Counted from the stretch's first letter, positions 8,871 to 18,693 are shown. The stretch is DNA of 64,000 nt from Ezakiella sp. (GCA_022778715.1 JALFRW010000005.1:62001-126000), one strand, 5' to 3'. Numbers and translations: made by a program. The notes: a model not told the origin generated them from the sequence alone.

Positions 8871-10301
8871 TTAAGATAGAAATTTCTTGTCTTCGTTTTT
8901 TCTTATTACCGGTAGTAATAATCCTAAAACTACAATTATAACAGGGGTTGCAATATTTAGTGCCATTTGAATTTTGTCCGGCGACCACATGCCCATAATA
9001 CAACATGCAAGAGTTATTACAAAGCACCATGCGCCGATGAACATTCCGAAGCCTTTACTTTTAACGAAGGTGTATCCACGATCCAAGTCTTCACGATTTT
9101 TCTTAAGTGCAAAATATGCAACGAATACCCACAAGTAACGAAGGGGCATTGTTACGCCGCCGAGTTTTGTAAGCTGACGCATAACTGTTGCCGCACCTGA
9201 GCCAAACATTTGCACAACTGCGATAAGTCCGGATAGGCAAGCTACCATGAGAATACCGTTTGTGTAAGCTCCTTTTTCGTTTCTTTTTAATAGTTTTCTT
9301 GGAATGAATTGGTTTGCATTTTGGTCTTCAAGAAGCATTCTTAGCGGTGCGTCAATACTAATTAAGAGTGTTGAGAATTGTCCAATCATGTTGCAGAGGG
9401 CATAGATGATTAAAAATAAGTTGCCAACTTTATAGTATTCACCGAGTTTTTGGAAAGCCCAATATGCACCGTTTGCTGCGTATGAGTCGAAGTTTGCATT
9501 GATTTCTTGAACGTCAAACATCATTCCCATTGCGATTGTTCCAAAAATTGCACTGATAACGACCATTAGTGTTGAGAGCATAATTGCTTTAGGGAAATCT
9601 TTGGACGAATCGCCTTGCATTTTGTTTACATATGGAGAAATTTTTTCTATTCCCCCGACTGCAAACACGAGTATTGACAAGTTGCTTAAGAAATTCTTGT
9701 CTACTTTTGGCAAGAGCGATGCAAAGCTATAGTCTTGCTTTAAAAAAGCCGAGTTTGGGCTTATTGCCGGAGCTGCAAACATCATTAGGATGAATAAGAT
9801 TCCCATTACAAACATACTTGAGCCGGCGATTGCACCTAATTTTTTAAGCGGGCTGATACCTCTTGTTGCCATCCAGCAGAAGAAGAACAGGATTCCGATT
9901 GTTGCCAATTGGACATAGATAGTTTTAAAGTTATCATAAATGTTAGCATTTCTAAAAATTATCCAGCTTAAAGCTTTAAGTCCGCCTGAACCTTTTCCTG
10001 CGATGTATGCAATGTGAACTGCCCAGTAGGTCCAACCAGCGTAGTATGCAAGTTTTGCATTTGTGGTTTCTTGAATCCAGCTTGTTACGCCACCGCCCAA
10101 ATGTCTAAATGAAGAACCGAGCTCTCCAACCATAAGAGCGTATGGAATGAAATATAGCAAGAACATTGCGATCCAAGGGATGATTACTTGAACTCCGTTG
10201 AAATAAACGTAGCCGTTGAGCACGTTGCCAAATCCCCAAAGAGTTGAGAAACACATGAAGGTCATTGTGGCGGTGCTAATCTTCTTTTCGTTCTTATCCA
10301 T
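8871..10301 (-). CDS. APC-family amino-acid permease (GadC-like)
   Basis: A 476-residue polytopic membrane protein with about twelve hydrophobic segments. The first helix region TLWGFGNVLNG and the GELGSSFRHLGGG loop are typical of the glutamate/GABA antiporter branch of the APC superfamily. AGGAGG lies just upstream of the ATG. It faces the rhodanese gene across a divergent 480-base region and lies 2.3 kb from the glutamate fermentation operon, so glutamate or a related amino acid is a reasonable but unproven substrate. Confidence 0.78.
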   Translation of the reverse strand: MDKNEKKISTATMTFMCFSTLWGFGNVLNGYVYFNGVQVIIPWIAMFLLYFIPYALMVGELGSSFRHLGGGVTSWIQETTNAKLAYYAGWTYWAVHIAYIAGKGSGGLKALSWIIFRNANIYDNFKTIYVQLATIGILFFFCWMATRGISPLKKLGAIAGSSMFVMGILFILMMFAAPAISPNSAFLKQDYSFASLLPKVDKNFLSNLSILVFAVGGIEKISPYVNKMQGDSSKDFPKAIMLSTLMVVISAIFGTIAMGMMFDVQEINANFDSYAANGAYWAFQKLGEYYKVGNLFLIIYALCNMIGQFSTLLISIDAPLRMLLEDQNANQFIPRKLLKRNEKGAYTNGILMVACLSGLIAVVQMFGSGAATVMRQLTKLGGVTMPLRYLWVFVAYFALKKNREDLDRGYTFVKSKGFGMFIGAWCFVITLACCIMGMWSPDKIQMALNIATPVIIVVLGLLLPVIRKNEDKKFLS

Positions 10302-10784
10302 AAGAACCTCCTCCTTTATATTTTCCTTTATTTTGTTTTTTTTATTATATATCTTTTATAGAAAAAAGTTTTACAAAAAAAATAGAATATTGAAAACTTG
10401 CAGAGCTTGCAATATTAAAATCAAATTTGATATATTAAATGAATTTATAGTCCTTTGAATCATCAAACTTTAAAAACAAAAAAACGCTTGTTTTAGCTAA
10501 AAAATAAAGATGGAGAAATCAAAGCAAATTTTTATTTATAACCAAAAATTTATAAGATGACAAAATATTTAAAAATATTATAATTTCTATGAGATTTGCA
10601 ATATAATTTCTAATTTATACATAAATCATATTAAAACACGAGAAGATGTAATTATTTTGTTACTATTGAGATTTATATATTTTTTATTTAAGCGGATGTG
10701 AAATATGTGTTAGGCTCAAATATTTAATTTTAATATCTATTATTTTTGAGAAAAATATGCTATAATTCATTTTGGAGGAACCAT
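10302..10784. other. Divergent regulatory region between permease and rhodanese genes
   Basis: About 480 bases of very AT-rich DNA. On the plus side TGCTATAAT (10758-10766) is an extended -10 element just before the rhodanese gene; on the minus side a TATAAT (complement of 10344-10349) precedes the permease. I see no gene or riboswitch-like fold in it. Confidence 0.45.
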
Positions 10785-11909
10785 ATGAAAAACAAATTAT
10801 TTATATTTATGATGTGCATAACACTTGTTTTTACATTTGTTGCATGTGCACAAAAAACAGAAAATTCAGAAAAAACTGATACAAAAGAATCTGTTGAAAC
10901 AACAGATAATTCTGAAGACACAAAGGAAGATACCGCAACTGAAGAATCAAAAGAAGAAACAGTTGATGAATCAGTCACAAAGCTGGCTGACAAACAAGTT
11001 TTTGTAAAGCCGGATTTTGTAAAAGCTCTTATAGACGGCAAGACAGATTATGACAATTTTGTCGTTGCGGAAGTTACATGGGGCGAAGCAAAGGACAGCC
11101 CGGATTATTTGAAGGAACACATTCCTGGGGCAATTCATTTTAACACAGATCTAGTAGAAGAAGGACCGGTTTGGAACTACAGAGCTCCTCTTGAAATCGA
11201 AAAGAATATCCTGGCAAATGGCGTTACAAGTGATACTTTTGTTTTGATCTATGGTCCGGACCTTCCGGGTGCATCTCGAGTTGCTCAATGTATGCTTTAT
11301 ATGGGTGTAAAAAATGTTAAAATTCTTGACGGCGGATTAAATGCTTGGAAAAATGCCGGCTACGAAACGGAAGAAGGCGAAGTGAAGCCAAACACTGCCG
11401 AAGAATTTGGCGTGGAAGTGCCGGCTCATCCGGAATACGTACTAAGCCTTGAAGATGTACAAAATAAACTTAAAGATTCAAACTTCAGACTCGTTTCAAT
11501 CAGAAGCGAAGAAGAATGGAAAGGCGAAACTTCAGGATACAGTTATATTCCAAAAGCAGGAGAACCAAAAGGCGCTGTTTGGGGTAAATCCGGCGAAGGC
11601 AACAGCGGCATGGAATATTATGTAAATGATGATGGCACAGTAAAAGATTTTGCTGATATCGAAGCTATGTGGAAAGAACAAGGCTTTGACACTTCAAACG
11701 AACTTTCATTCTACTGCGGAACCGGGTGGAGGGCAGCTCTTCCATGGCTTATGATGTATGAACACGGATATGATTCAACATTATTTGACGGCGGATGGAA
11801 TGAATGGCAAATGCATGACGAACTGGAAGCTCAGGTAGGAGATCCAAAAGATCCGAATTTTGAAATTTTAACAGTAAAAGATTTACCAAACGATAAAGCT
11901 CTCAAATAA
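10785..11909 (+). CDS. Lipoprotein with two rhodanese (sulfurtransferase) domains
   Basis: A 374-residue lipoprotein (lipobox FVAC, Cys21) with an acidic, Thr/Lys-rich linker to about residue 65, then two rhodanese domains. The second contains the active-site loop FYCGTGWRAA with Cys311; the equivalent loop of the first domain reads IYGPDLPGAS and lacks a cysteine, the usual arrangement in two-domain thiosulfate:cyanide sulfurtransferases. GGAGG precedes ATG 10785; earlier in-frame codons lack a site. It would act on the outer face of the membrane. The next gene begins on its stop codon. Confidence 0.83.
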   Translation: MKNKLFIFMMCITLVFTFVACAQKTENSEKTDTKESVETTDNSEDTKEDTATEESKEETVDESVTKLADKQVFVKPDFVKALIDGKTDYDNFVVAEVTWGEAKDSPDYLKEHIPGAIHFNTDLVEEGPVWNYRAPLEIEKNILANGVTSDTFVLIYGPDLPGASRVAQCMLYMGVKNVKILDGGLNAWKNAGYETEEGEVKPNTAEEFGVEVPAHPEYVLSLEDVQNKLKDSNFRLVSIRSEEEWKGETSGYSYIPKAGEPKGAVWGKSGEGNSGMEYYVNDDGTVKDFADIEAMWKEQGFDTSNELSFYCGTGWRAALPWLMMYEHGYDSTLFDGGWNEWQMHDELEAQVGDPKDPNFEILTVKDLPNDKALK

Positions 11910-12271
11910 TGAAAAGATTTTTGGCTGTTTTGCAGGCATTTTTGGTGCTTGCAATTGGAGTTTTAAATTATTATGCAAATGCAAAAATGGGAATGGTACG
12001 CTGGCTGGTGTACAAAAATTATGTGATTGAAAAAGGTAACTTAAAATATATTTTCTTAGCGGCACTTTTTGCGATTGCAATTTTGGGATTTTATTTTGCG
12101 ATTAAAAAGAAAGATAAAATTTTGCCGGTGGGATCAGTTATTTCCGTTTTGCTATTTCATTTTCACAATGATTACTTTAAGGATGCAAGATATTTTACAA
12201 CAATTATTTTGATGGTTTTTATTGCGGTAAGAGTAATTGAATTAAATTTAAAAGAAAAGCAGGCTTTATAG
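11909..12271 (+). CDS. Small four-helix membrane protein
   Basis: A 120-residue protein with hydrophobic segments at about 4-22, 48-64, 74-88 and 95-111. Its ATG overlaps the TAA of the rhodanese gene by one base, so translation is probably coupled and the two proteins may form an envelope unit. I do not recognise the family. The terminator stem includes its stop codon. Confidence 0.7.
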   Translation: MKRFLAVLQAFLVLAIGVLNYYANAKMGMVRWLVYKNYVIEKGNLKYIFLAALFAIAILGFYFAIKKKDKILPVGSVISVLLFHFHNDYFKDARYFTTIILMVFIAVRVIELNLKEKQAL

Positions 12272-12282
12272 CTTGCTTTTAT
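12255..12282 (+). terminator. Rho-independent terminator of the rhodanese operon
   Basis: AAAAGCAGGC (12255-12264) pairs with GCTTGCTTTT (12271-12280), ten pairs with one G-U and a 6-base loop. Confidence 0.75.
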
Positions 12283-12378
12283 TATGTACAAAATAAAATT
12301 TGCAAAAGTATATAAATTAATAATTACACAATATGTAGTGGTTAGTTAATTTGAAATAATTATATAAATTCTTGTTGG

Positions 12379-12403
12379 TGCAACTTTTTTAAAAAAACTT
12401 GCA
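12379..12403. repeat. Upstream palindrome copy 1 (TGCAACTTTTTT...)
   Basis: TGCAACTTTTTT is followed by an imperfect inverted arm AAAAAAACTTGCA. It resembles the second copy 70 bases downstream. Confidence 0.45.
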
Positions 12404-12449
12404 TAATATTTGTGATATTTGGTTATTTTTATTGATTTTGGAACTTTTT

Positions 12450-12476
12450 TTGCAACTTTTTAAAAAAGCGTTGCAA
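12450..12476. repeat. Upstream palindrome copy 2 (TTGCAAC...GTTGCAA)
   Basis: TTGCAAC (12450-12456) and GTTGCAA (12470-12476) are perfect inverted arms, with a T-run and an A-run extending the pairing between them. It ends 43 bases before the -35 element, so it could be a regulator site. Confidence 0.5.
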
Positions 12477-12519
12477 GATTTGATTAGCCGAAATTGGCTC
12501 ATTGACTGCATATAGTGAC

Positions 12520-12548
12520 TTGAATTACATTTTTTTATTGTATATAAT
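12520..12548 (+). promoter_or_regulatory. Promoter of the glm-mal operon
   Basis: TTGAAT (12520-12525) and TATAAT (12543-12548) have an ideal 17-base spacer. The leader is short and carries AAGGAGG at 12568-12574. Confidence 0.75.
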
Positions 12549-12582
12549 AAGGGCGACGATATTATTCAAGGAGGAATGGACT

Positions 12583-13002
12583 ATGAGAGATAAGAAAACA
12601 CTTGTGCTAGGTGTTATCGGATCAGATTGTCATGCTGTTGGTCTTAGAATTCTGGACCACTCATTCAAAGAAGCCGGTTTCAATGTAGTTAACGTTGGTG
12701 TTTTATCGCCACAAGAAGATTTTATTAACGCCGCTATCGAAACAAATGCCGGATGTATTTGCGTAAGCTCACTTTACGGACAAGGAGAACTTGACGTACA
12801 GGGTATGCGCGATAAGATGAATGAGGCAGGGCTTGACAATGTATTGCTATACATAGGTGGCAATGTCGTTGTTGGTAAGCAAGATTTTGATGAAGTTAGA
12901 AAACGTTTTTATGCAATGGGTTTTAACAGATGTTATCCACCGGGAACGTCACCGGAGACAACTATTAAAGATTTAAAGACAGATTTGGGAATTGAGGATT
13001 AG
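12583..13002 (+). CDS. glmS: Glutamate mutase sigma (S) subunit, cobalamin-binding
   Basis: A 139-residue protein with the B12-binding DxHxxG motif (Asp15, His17, Gly20), [10 protein letters not shown] and GGNVVVG. It binds adenosylcobalamin base-off and forms glutamate mutase with the epsilon subunit, converting L-glutamate to (2S,3S)-3-methylaspartate, the first step of this pathway. ATG 12583 has AAGGAGG 8 bases upstream; an in-frame upstream start at 12502 lies inside the promoter and is rejected. Length equals the family norm of about 137 residues. Confidence 0.96.
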   Translation: MRDKKTLVLGVIGSDCHAVGLRILDHSFKEAGFNVVNVGVLSPQEDFINAAIETNAGCICVSSLYGQGELDVQGMRDKMNEAGLDNVLLYIGGNVVVGKQDFDEVRKRFYAMGFNRCYPPGTSPETTIKDLKTDLGIED

Positions 13003-13018
13003 CTTGTAAGGCGGATTT

Positions 13019-14434
13019 ATGAAGACATATAAATTTATTGATTTTGGAAGCACATTTACAAAACTCACATTGGTAGATATTGAGAAGGAAGAAATTGTTG
13101 CTACAGCGAAGAGTTATACTACTGTGGGCAGAGATGTTAAATATGGTTATGAAAAGGCACTTGAAGAGTTAAACGCAAAGGTTGGACATGATTATGAAGT
13201 TGTCAAGACTTTAGCGTGTTCTTCTGCTGCAGGTGGACTCAAGATGATTTCTATTGGTCTTGTGCCGGATTTAACTGCTGAGGCTGCAAAGAGAGCGGCT
13301 CTCGGTGCAGGAGCTAGGGTTATAAACAATTTTGCATTTAAGCTCAACTCAGATGAATTTGAAGAGATTGCACTTTCAAATGCAGATATTATTTTGCTGG
13401 CAGGCGGTACAGACGGTGGCAACACAGAAACAATTATTCATAATGCAAGAGGTCTTGTTGAACATGATGTAAAAATTCCGATTGTAGTTGCAGGAAACAA
13501 GTCTACTCATGATGAGATTAAGAAAATTTTTGCAGGCAGAAATAATTTGTATTTCACAGAAAATGTTATGCCAAAAATCAATGAAATTAATGTTGAGCCG
13601 GCTAGAGAAACTATTAGAGAAATTTTCATGCAAAATATCACAAAGGCAAAGGGCATGAGAAATGTTGAAACTGAGATTTCAAGTGTAGCAATGCCTACAC
13701 CTCAATCAGTTCTTAAAGCTGCTGAGGCACTTTCTAAGGGTACAAACAACGAGGAAGGCATTGGGGACTTAATTATTGTGGACGTTGGAGGCGCAACAAC
13801 TGACGTACACACAATTTGTTGGGGAGATCCAACGAAGCCGGGAGTTTTCACGATTGGTCTTGAAGAACCTTTTGCAAAGAGAACTGTGGAAGGCGACCTT
13901 GGTATGCGTTATAGTGCGATGAGCGTTTATGAAGCAAGTGGCATGAGAATGCTTAGAAAGTATTTGGATGTTTCACAATATGAAAATCCTAAAATAGAAT
14001 ATTTAAAGAGATACGAGAAAACTTCTTTTGTAAGTACCACAGAAAAGGACATTAAGTTTGACGAAGCTATGGCAAAAATTTGCATAGACCTTAGTGTAAA
14101 ACGTCACGCTGGTGTTGTAGAGCCGGTTTATAGTACGAGCGGTATTGTCTATTCACAAAGAGGCAAGGATTTATCTGAAATCAAATATTTAATTGGTACG
14201 GGCGGAATAATAGTAAATTCAGAGAATTATGCAGACCTTTTAAGTGCTGCAACTTTTAGACCGGACGATCTCAATAGTTTGAAGCCGAGATTTCCGAATT
14301 ATTATGTAGATAAAAGATATATTTTATCTGCTATGGGTCTACTTACTATGATAGACAAAGACATGGCAGTTAGAATAATGAAAAAATATATTTTAGATAC
14401 GAAAGTTGAAAATACTTTTATACCGGAGGATTAA
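13019..14434 (+). CDS. glmL: GlmL/MutL, actin/Hsp70-fold ATPase of the glutamate mutase system
   Basis: A 471-residue protein with ATPase-fold phosphate loops FIDFGSTFTKLTL (about 6-18) and IVDVGGATTDVHT (about 257-269) plus LAGGTDGGN. In other glutamate fermenters MutL lies between the sigma and epsilon genes and is thought to reactivate the B12 enzyme or act as chaperone. Gene order S-L-E is retained here. AAGGCGG precedes the ATG, 16 bases after glmS. Confidence 0.93.
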   Translation: MKTYKFIDFGSTFTKLTLVDIEKEEIVATAKSYTTVGRDVKYGYEKALEELNAKVGHDYEVVKTLACSSAAGGLKMISIGLVPDLTAEAAKRAALGAGARVINNFAFKLNSDEFEEIALSNADIILLAGGTDGGNTETIIHNARGLVEHDVKIPIVVAGNKSTHDEIKKIFAGRNNLYFTENVMPKINEINVEPARETIREIFMQNITKAKGMRNVETEISSVAMPTPQSVLKAAEALSKGTNNEEGIGDLIIVDVGGATTDVHTICWGDPTKPGVFTIGLEEPFAKRTVEGDLGMRYSAMSVYEASGMRMLRKYLDVSQYENPKIEYLKRYEKTSFVSTTEKDIKFDEAMAKICIDLSVKRHAGVVEPVYSTSGIVYSQRGKDLSEIKYLIGTGGIIVNSENYADLLSAATFRPDDLNSLKPRFPNYYVDKRYILSAMGLLTMIDKDMAVRIMKKYILDTKVENTFIPED

Positions 14435-14454
14435 CTCTGGTTTAGGGAGGATTT

Positions 14455-15909
14455 ATGAAAGTTCAAAATAAAAAATGGAGCGAAGAGGATTTTTTCGCGG
14501 AAAGAGAGGAAGTGCTTCGTGCTTGGCCAACCGGTAAGGATGTTGACTTAAACGAAGCAATTGACTACTTGAAAAAGCTTCCGGATCACAAAAACTTTGC
14601 TAAAAAAATTAGAAAAGCTAAAGAAATGGGAATCACAACTGCTGAACCAAGAGCAGGGGTTGCACTCATTGACGAACATATTACTTTGTTAAAACACTTA
14701 CAAAACGAAGGCGGAGCAGACTTTTTGCCGTCCACAATTGACGCTTATTCACGTCAAAATAGATATGAAGAATGCCAAAGAGGTATTGAACAATCAAAAG
14801 CTGCAGGCAGATCTTTGTTAAATGGTTTCCCGGGGGTTAACCACGGGGTTGCCGGTTCAAGAAAAGTTGTGGAAGCTCTTAATTTACCACTTCAAATGAG
14901 ACATGGGACTCCGGACTCAAGACTTCTTGCAGAAATTATGCACGCCGGAGGATTTACTTCAAACGAAGGTGGAGCAATTTCTTATAATGTTCCATACGCA
15001 AAGAGCGCACCGATTGACAAATCAATTCACGATTGGCAATATTGCGACAGACTTGTGGGTTTCTATGAAGAAAACGGCATTGAAATCAACAGAGAACCAT
15101 TTGGACCTTTGACAGGCACACTTGTCCCGCCAAGCAATTCCAATTCAATCGGTATTATAGAAGCACTTCTCGCTGCTGAACAAGGTGTAAAGAGCATCAC
15201 GGTTGGTTACGGGCAATGTGGAAACTTATACCAAGACGTTGCAGCAATCAGAGCTCTGGAAGAACAAACAAATGAATATTTAAAAAAGTTTGGCTACGAC
15301 GATGTTTGCGTAACCACAGTTTTCCACCAATGGATGGGGGGATTCCCACAAGATGAAGCTAAGGCTTTTGGCGTTATTGCATGGGGAAGCGCTACGGCAG
15401 CACTTTCCGGAGCAACCAAAGTTATAGTTAAAACTCCTCACGAAGCAATTGGTATTCCTACAAAAGAAGCTAACGCTCAAGGAATAAGAACTACAAAGAT
15501 GGTTTTAAATATGCTTGAAGGACAAAGATTATTGCCGTGCGACAGATTGAATCAAGAAATTGAACTGATTAAAGCTGAAACAAGAGAAATTTTGGACGAA
15601 GTTTTAAAATTAGGTGGCGGAGATTTGGCGGTCGGTACAGTTAAAGCTTTTGAAATGGGCGTCCTCGATGTTCCATTTGCGCCATCAAAATTTAACAAAG
15701 GCCTTGTTATGCCGGCTCGTGACTTTGAAGGTTGCGTACGTTATTTAGATTTTGGGAACTTGCCGTTTAGTCAAGACATTAAAGATATCAATAGAGAAAA
15801 ATTGGAAAAGAGAGGCAAAGACGAAGGTCGTGAACCTTGCTTCCAAATGACAGTTGATGACATTTTCGCAGTTGGTCTTGGAAAATTAATTGGTAGACCG
15901 GCAAAATAA
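14455..15909 (+). CDS. glmE: Glutamate mutase epsilon (E) subunit
   Basis: A 484-residue TIM-barrel catalytic subunit, matching the usual 480-485. Landmarks include [24 protein letters not shown] and [16 protein letters not shown], which line the substrate pocket in known MutE proteins. It assembles with two GlmS subunits around adenosylcobalamin. AGGGAGG precedes the ATG, 20 bases after glmL. Confidence 0.96.
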   Translation: MKVQNKKWSEEDFFAEREEVLRAWPTGKDVDLNEAIDYLKKLPDHKNFAKKIRKAKEMGITTAEPRAGVALIDEHITLLKHLQNEGGADFLPSTIDAYSRQNRYEECQRGIEQSKAAGRSLLNGFPGVNHGVAGSRKVVEALNLPLQMRHGTPDSRLLAEIMHAGGFTSNEGGAISYNVPYAKSAPIDKSIHDWQYCDRLVGFYEENGIEINREPFGPLTGTLVPPSNSNSIGIIEALLAAEQGVKSITVGYGQCGNLYQDVAAIRALEEQTNEYLKKFGYDDVCVTTVFHQWMGGFPQDEAKAFGVIAWGSATAALSGATKVIVKTPHEAIGIPTKEANAQGIRTTKMVLNMLEGQRLLPCDRLNQEIELIKAETREILDEVLKLGGGDLAVGTVKAFEMGVLDVPFAPSKFNKGLVMPARDFEGCVRYLDFGNLPFSQDIKDINREKLEKRGKDEGREPCFQMTVDDIFAVGLGKLIGRPAK

Positions 15910-15939
15910 TTTATTTATATTTTAAAGGAGATTTTTGAA

Positions 15940-17193
15940 ATGAAAATTGTAGATGTAGTTGCAAGTGCAGGAAAAACGGGTTTCTATTTTGACGACCAAA
16001 AGGCTATCAAATTAGGTGCAGGTCATGACGGAATGTTCTATGTCGGAACACCGGTGACTGAAGGATTTACAAGTATTAGAATGCCGGGTGAAGCTATCAG
16101 CGTTCTAATTGTACTGGAAGATGGACAAGTTGGTTGGGGAGACTGTGCAGCAGTCCAATACTCCGGAGCCGGCGGACGTGACCCATTATTCTTAGCAAAA
16201 GATTATATTCCAATGATTGAAGGACCTATAAGAGAAGCTTTGGTTGGCAGGAGTGTCGATTCATTTAAAGATTTAGCTGAAGAAATGGATCATTTCAACG
16301 TTGACGGCAAGAGACTTCACACAGCTATCAGATACGGTATTACACAAGCTTTGCTTGATGCTACAGCAAAATCCAAACATGTAACACGCGCTGAAATCGT
16401 TCGAGATGAATATGAAACAGGAATTGAAATTAATAGAGTACCTATTTTTGCTCAATCCGGAGATGACAGATATTTAAATGCTGACAAGATGATTATCAAG
16501 GAAGCAGACGTTATGCCTCACGGGCTTTTCAACAATGTCGAAGAAAAGACCGGCAAAAACGGCGAACTTTTGCTTGAATACATCGAATGGTTAAGCAACC
16601 GTGTAACTACAATGCGCCAAAATCCTAACTACAACCCTATTTTCCACATTGACGTATATGGCACGATTGGAGATATTTTCGATAACGATGTAGAAAAAAT
16701 GGCTGAATATATGAAGAAAGTTGAAAAAGCTGCAAATCCATATAAAATTAGAATTGAAGGACCGATGGACTGCGGCGAAAGACAAAAACAAATCGATTGC
16801 TTGGCAGCTCTCACAAAGAAATTAAACGAAGATGGAACCAAAGTTGAACTTGTTGCTGATGAATGGTGCAACACATACGAAGATGTTCACGATTTTGTGG
16901 ATGCCGGAGCCGGACATGTTATCCAAATTAAAACTCCTGACCTTGGAGGAATCAACAATACAATTAAAGCAATCAAATACTGCAAAGACAACAATGTTGG
17001 AGCATATTGCGGAGGCACATGTAATGAAACCTCAAGATCGGCTGAAGTAATAACAGATATTGCGATGGCTTGTGGCGCTCTTCAACAACTTGCAAAACCG
17101 GGCATGGGCGTTGACGAAGGAATCATGCTTGTGAATAACGAAATGAATCGTGTTGTTAGACTTGTTGAATTAAGAAAAAATTTATCTAAGTAA
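15940..17193 (+). CDS. mal: Methylaspartate ammonia-lyase (beta-methylaspartase)
   Basis: A 417-residue enolase-superfamily enzyme that eliminates ammonia from 3-methylaspartate to give mesaconate. Counting from the ATG, His194, Asp238, Glu273, Asp307 and Lys331 fall exactly at the positions known for the Clostridium tetanomorphum enzyme: His194 and Lys331 are the catalytic bases, the three acids bind Mg2+. AAAGGAG lies 9 bases before the start. It follows glmE by 30 bases. Confidence 0.96.
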   Translation: MKIVDVVASAGKTGFYFDDQKAIKLGAGHDGMFYVGTPVTEGFTSIRMPGEAISVLIVLEDGQVGWGDCAAVQYSGAGGRDPLFLAKDYIPMIEGPIREALVGRSVDSFKDLAEEMDHFNVDGKRLHTAIRYGITQALLDATAKSKHVTRAEIVRDEYETGIEINRVPIFAQSGDDRYLNADKMIIKEADVMPHGLFNNVEEKTGKNGELLLEYIEWLSNRVTTMRQNPNYNPIFHIDVYGTIGDIFDNDVEKMAEYMKKVEKAANPYKIRIEGPMDCGERQKQIDCLAALTKKLNEDGTKVELVADEWCNTYEDVHDFVDAGAGHVIQIKTPDLGGINNTIKAIKYCKDNNVGAYCGGTCNETSRSAEVITDIAMACGALQQLAKPGMGVDEGIMLVNNEMNRVVRLVELRKNLSK

Positions 17194-17222
17194 TTTTTTA
17201 TAAGATTTAGTTTGTGGAAAAA

Positions 17223-17242
17223 GCAGGGCGGTTTCGCCCTGC
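17223..17242 (+). promoter_or_regulatory. Intercistronic hairpin between mal and the mesaconase genes
   Basis: GCAGGGCG (17223-17230) pairs perfectly with CGCCCTGC (17235-17242) over a GTTT loop. No T-run follows, so it is more likely an RNA-processing or stability element, or a partial terminator, than a full stop. Confidence 0.6.
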
Positions 17243-17280
17243 CAATTTCTTAGATTAAATCTTTTTGATTAGGAGGAAAA

Positions 17281-18123
17281 ATGAAAGTAGTAAACACAAA
17301 TGATATCACAAAAGCAGTTAAAGATATGTGCGTTTCTATGAGTCACAATTTGCCAAAAGATGTCATGAAAGCTCTCGAAGAAAAAAGAGCAAATGAAGAT
17401 TGGCAACTTGCAAAAGACACTTTGACTACAATTATCGACAATGATATTCTCGCCGAAGACAAACAAATTCCAATGTGCCAAGATACAGGAATGGTTGTGG
17501 CGTTTGTAAAGATTGGTCAAGATGTTAAAATTGAAGGCGGTTGGATTGAAGACGCTATTAACGAAGGAATCAGACAAGCTTATGTGGAAGCATACTTAAG
17601 AAAATCTGTAGTTAAAGATCCACTAAGAAGAGTGAACACAAATGACAATACCCCGGGAATTATAAATTACGAAATCGTGCCGGGCGATACTCTTGAAATC
17701 ACTGTGGCTGCAAAGGGATTTGGCTCAGAAAACATGTCCAGACAAAAAATGCTTAGACCGGCTGACGGCTTAGAAGGGGTTGTTGATTTTGTTGTTGAAA
17801 CTGCAAAACTCGCCGGACCAAATGCTTGTCCACCGATTGTGGTTGGGGTTGGCATTGGTGGAAGCTTTGATCGTTCAACACTTCTTGCTAAAAAAGCTCT
17901 CATGAGAAAAATGGACAGTTACAACGAAGACGAATATTATAAAGATTTGGAAATTAAACTCGAAAAAATGATTAACGAACTCGGGATTGGACCACAAGGT
18001 TTTGGCGGAAAAACCACTTGCTTAAGAGTTTTGATTGAAACCGCACCGACTCATATCGCAGGATTGCCGGTTGCTGTGAATATAAACTGTCACGCAACTC
18101 GTCACGAAACACATAAGTTTTAG
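17281..18123 (+). CDS. Mesaconase (class I fumarase-like hydro-lyase), alpha subunit
   Basis: A 280-residue homologue of the N-terminal domain of class I fumarases. Candidate [4Fe-4S] ligands are Cys66 (MCQDTG) and Cys183 (ACPP), with Cys247 or the cysteine in NINCHATRH as the third. Fumarase alone would fit by sequence, but its place between methylaspartase and the citramalate lyase genes argues that it hydrates mesaconate to (S)-citramalate. AGGAGG precedes the ATG; the beta subunit starts 9 bases after the stop. Confidence 0.9.
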   Translation: MKVVNTNDITKAVKDMCVSMSHNLPKDVMKALEEKRANEDWQLAKDTLTTIIDNDILAEDKQIPMCQDTGMVVAFVKIGQDVKIEGGWIEDAINEGIRQAYVEAYLRKSVVKDPLRRVNTNDNTPGIINYEIVPGDTLEITVAAKGFGSENMSRQKMLRPADGLEGVVDFVVETAKLAGPNACPPIVVGVGIGGSFDRSTLLAKKALMRKMDSYNEDEYYKDLEIKLEKMINELGIGPQGFGGKTTCLRVLIETAPTHIAGLPVAVNINCHATRHETHKF

Positions 18124-18132
18124 AGGTGAATT

Positions 18133-18693
18133 ATGATACATTTAAAGACACCATTTACCAGAGAAGATTTAAAAGATTTAAAAGCAGGAGACAACGTTTT
18201 AATTTCCGGTGTAGTGTATACCGCTCGTGACGCTGCTCATGCAAGACTTGTGGAAGATTATAAAGCAGGCAGAGAGTTGCCATTTGACCCGGTGGGAGCT
18301 TGTATTTATTATGTTGGACCAACACCGACAGCTCCGGGCGAAGTTATAGGAAGTGCCGGCCCAACTTCAAGCTACAGAATGGACCCGTTCTCACCAACAC
18401 TCATGGATTGGGGCGTTAAGGGAATGATTGGAAAAGGCAGAAGAAATGAGAAAGTAATCGATAAAATCAAAGAAACGGGTTCAGTATATTTTGCTGCAAT
18501 CGGAGGAGCTGCCGCAATAATTAAAGACAGAATCAAGGAATGCGAAATCATTGCATACGAAGATCTGGGAGCAGAAGCTTTTAGAAGACTTGTGGTGGAA
18601 GATTTTCCGGCAACAGTTATCATCGACAGCAATGGAAACAATTTATACGAAATTGGAGTGGAGGAATATTTAAATGCCAAGAAAGATAAATAA
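18133..18693 (+). CDS. Mesaconase (class I fumarase-like hydro-lyase), beta subunit
   Basis: A 186-residue protein matching the C-terminal fumarase domain: DAAHARL, the YYVGPTPTAPGEVIGSAGPT region and MIGKGRRNE, with DGGAAA-type residues read here as IGGAAAIIKD. It supplies the other half of the active site to the alpha subunit. The next gene overlaps its end by 20 bases. Confidence 0.9.
   Translation: MIHLKTPFTREDLKDLKAGDNVLISGVVYTARDAAHARLVEDYKAGRELPFDPVGACIYYVGPTPTAPGEVIGSAGPTSSYRMDPFSPTLMDWGVKGMIGKGRRNEKVIDKIKETGSVYFAAIGGAAAIIKDRIKECEIIAYEDLGAEAFRRLVVEDFPATVIIDSNGNNLYEIGVEEYLNAKKDK

Larger units (their letters stand above)
12272..12582 (+). other. Leader and control region of the glutamate fermentation operon
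   Basis: This 311-base region holds two related imperfect palindromes (12379-12403 and 12450-12476) upstream of a strong promoter. I looked for a cobalamin riboswitch because glutamate mutase needs B12 and saw no B12-box-like conserved core. Confidence 0.5.

Noticed and set aside
12272..12582. Cobalamin riboswitch ahead of the B12-dependent mutase
   Set aside because: The leader after the promoter is only about 30 bases and I see no B12-box-like conserved core upstream.
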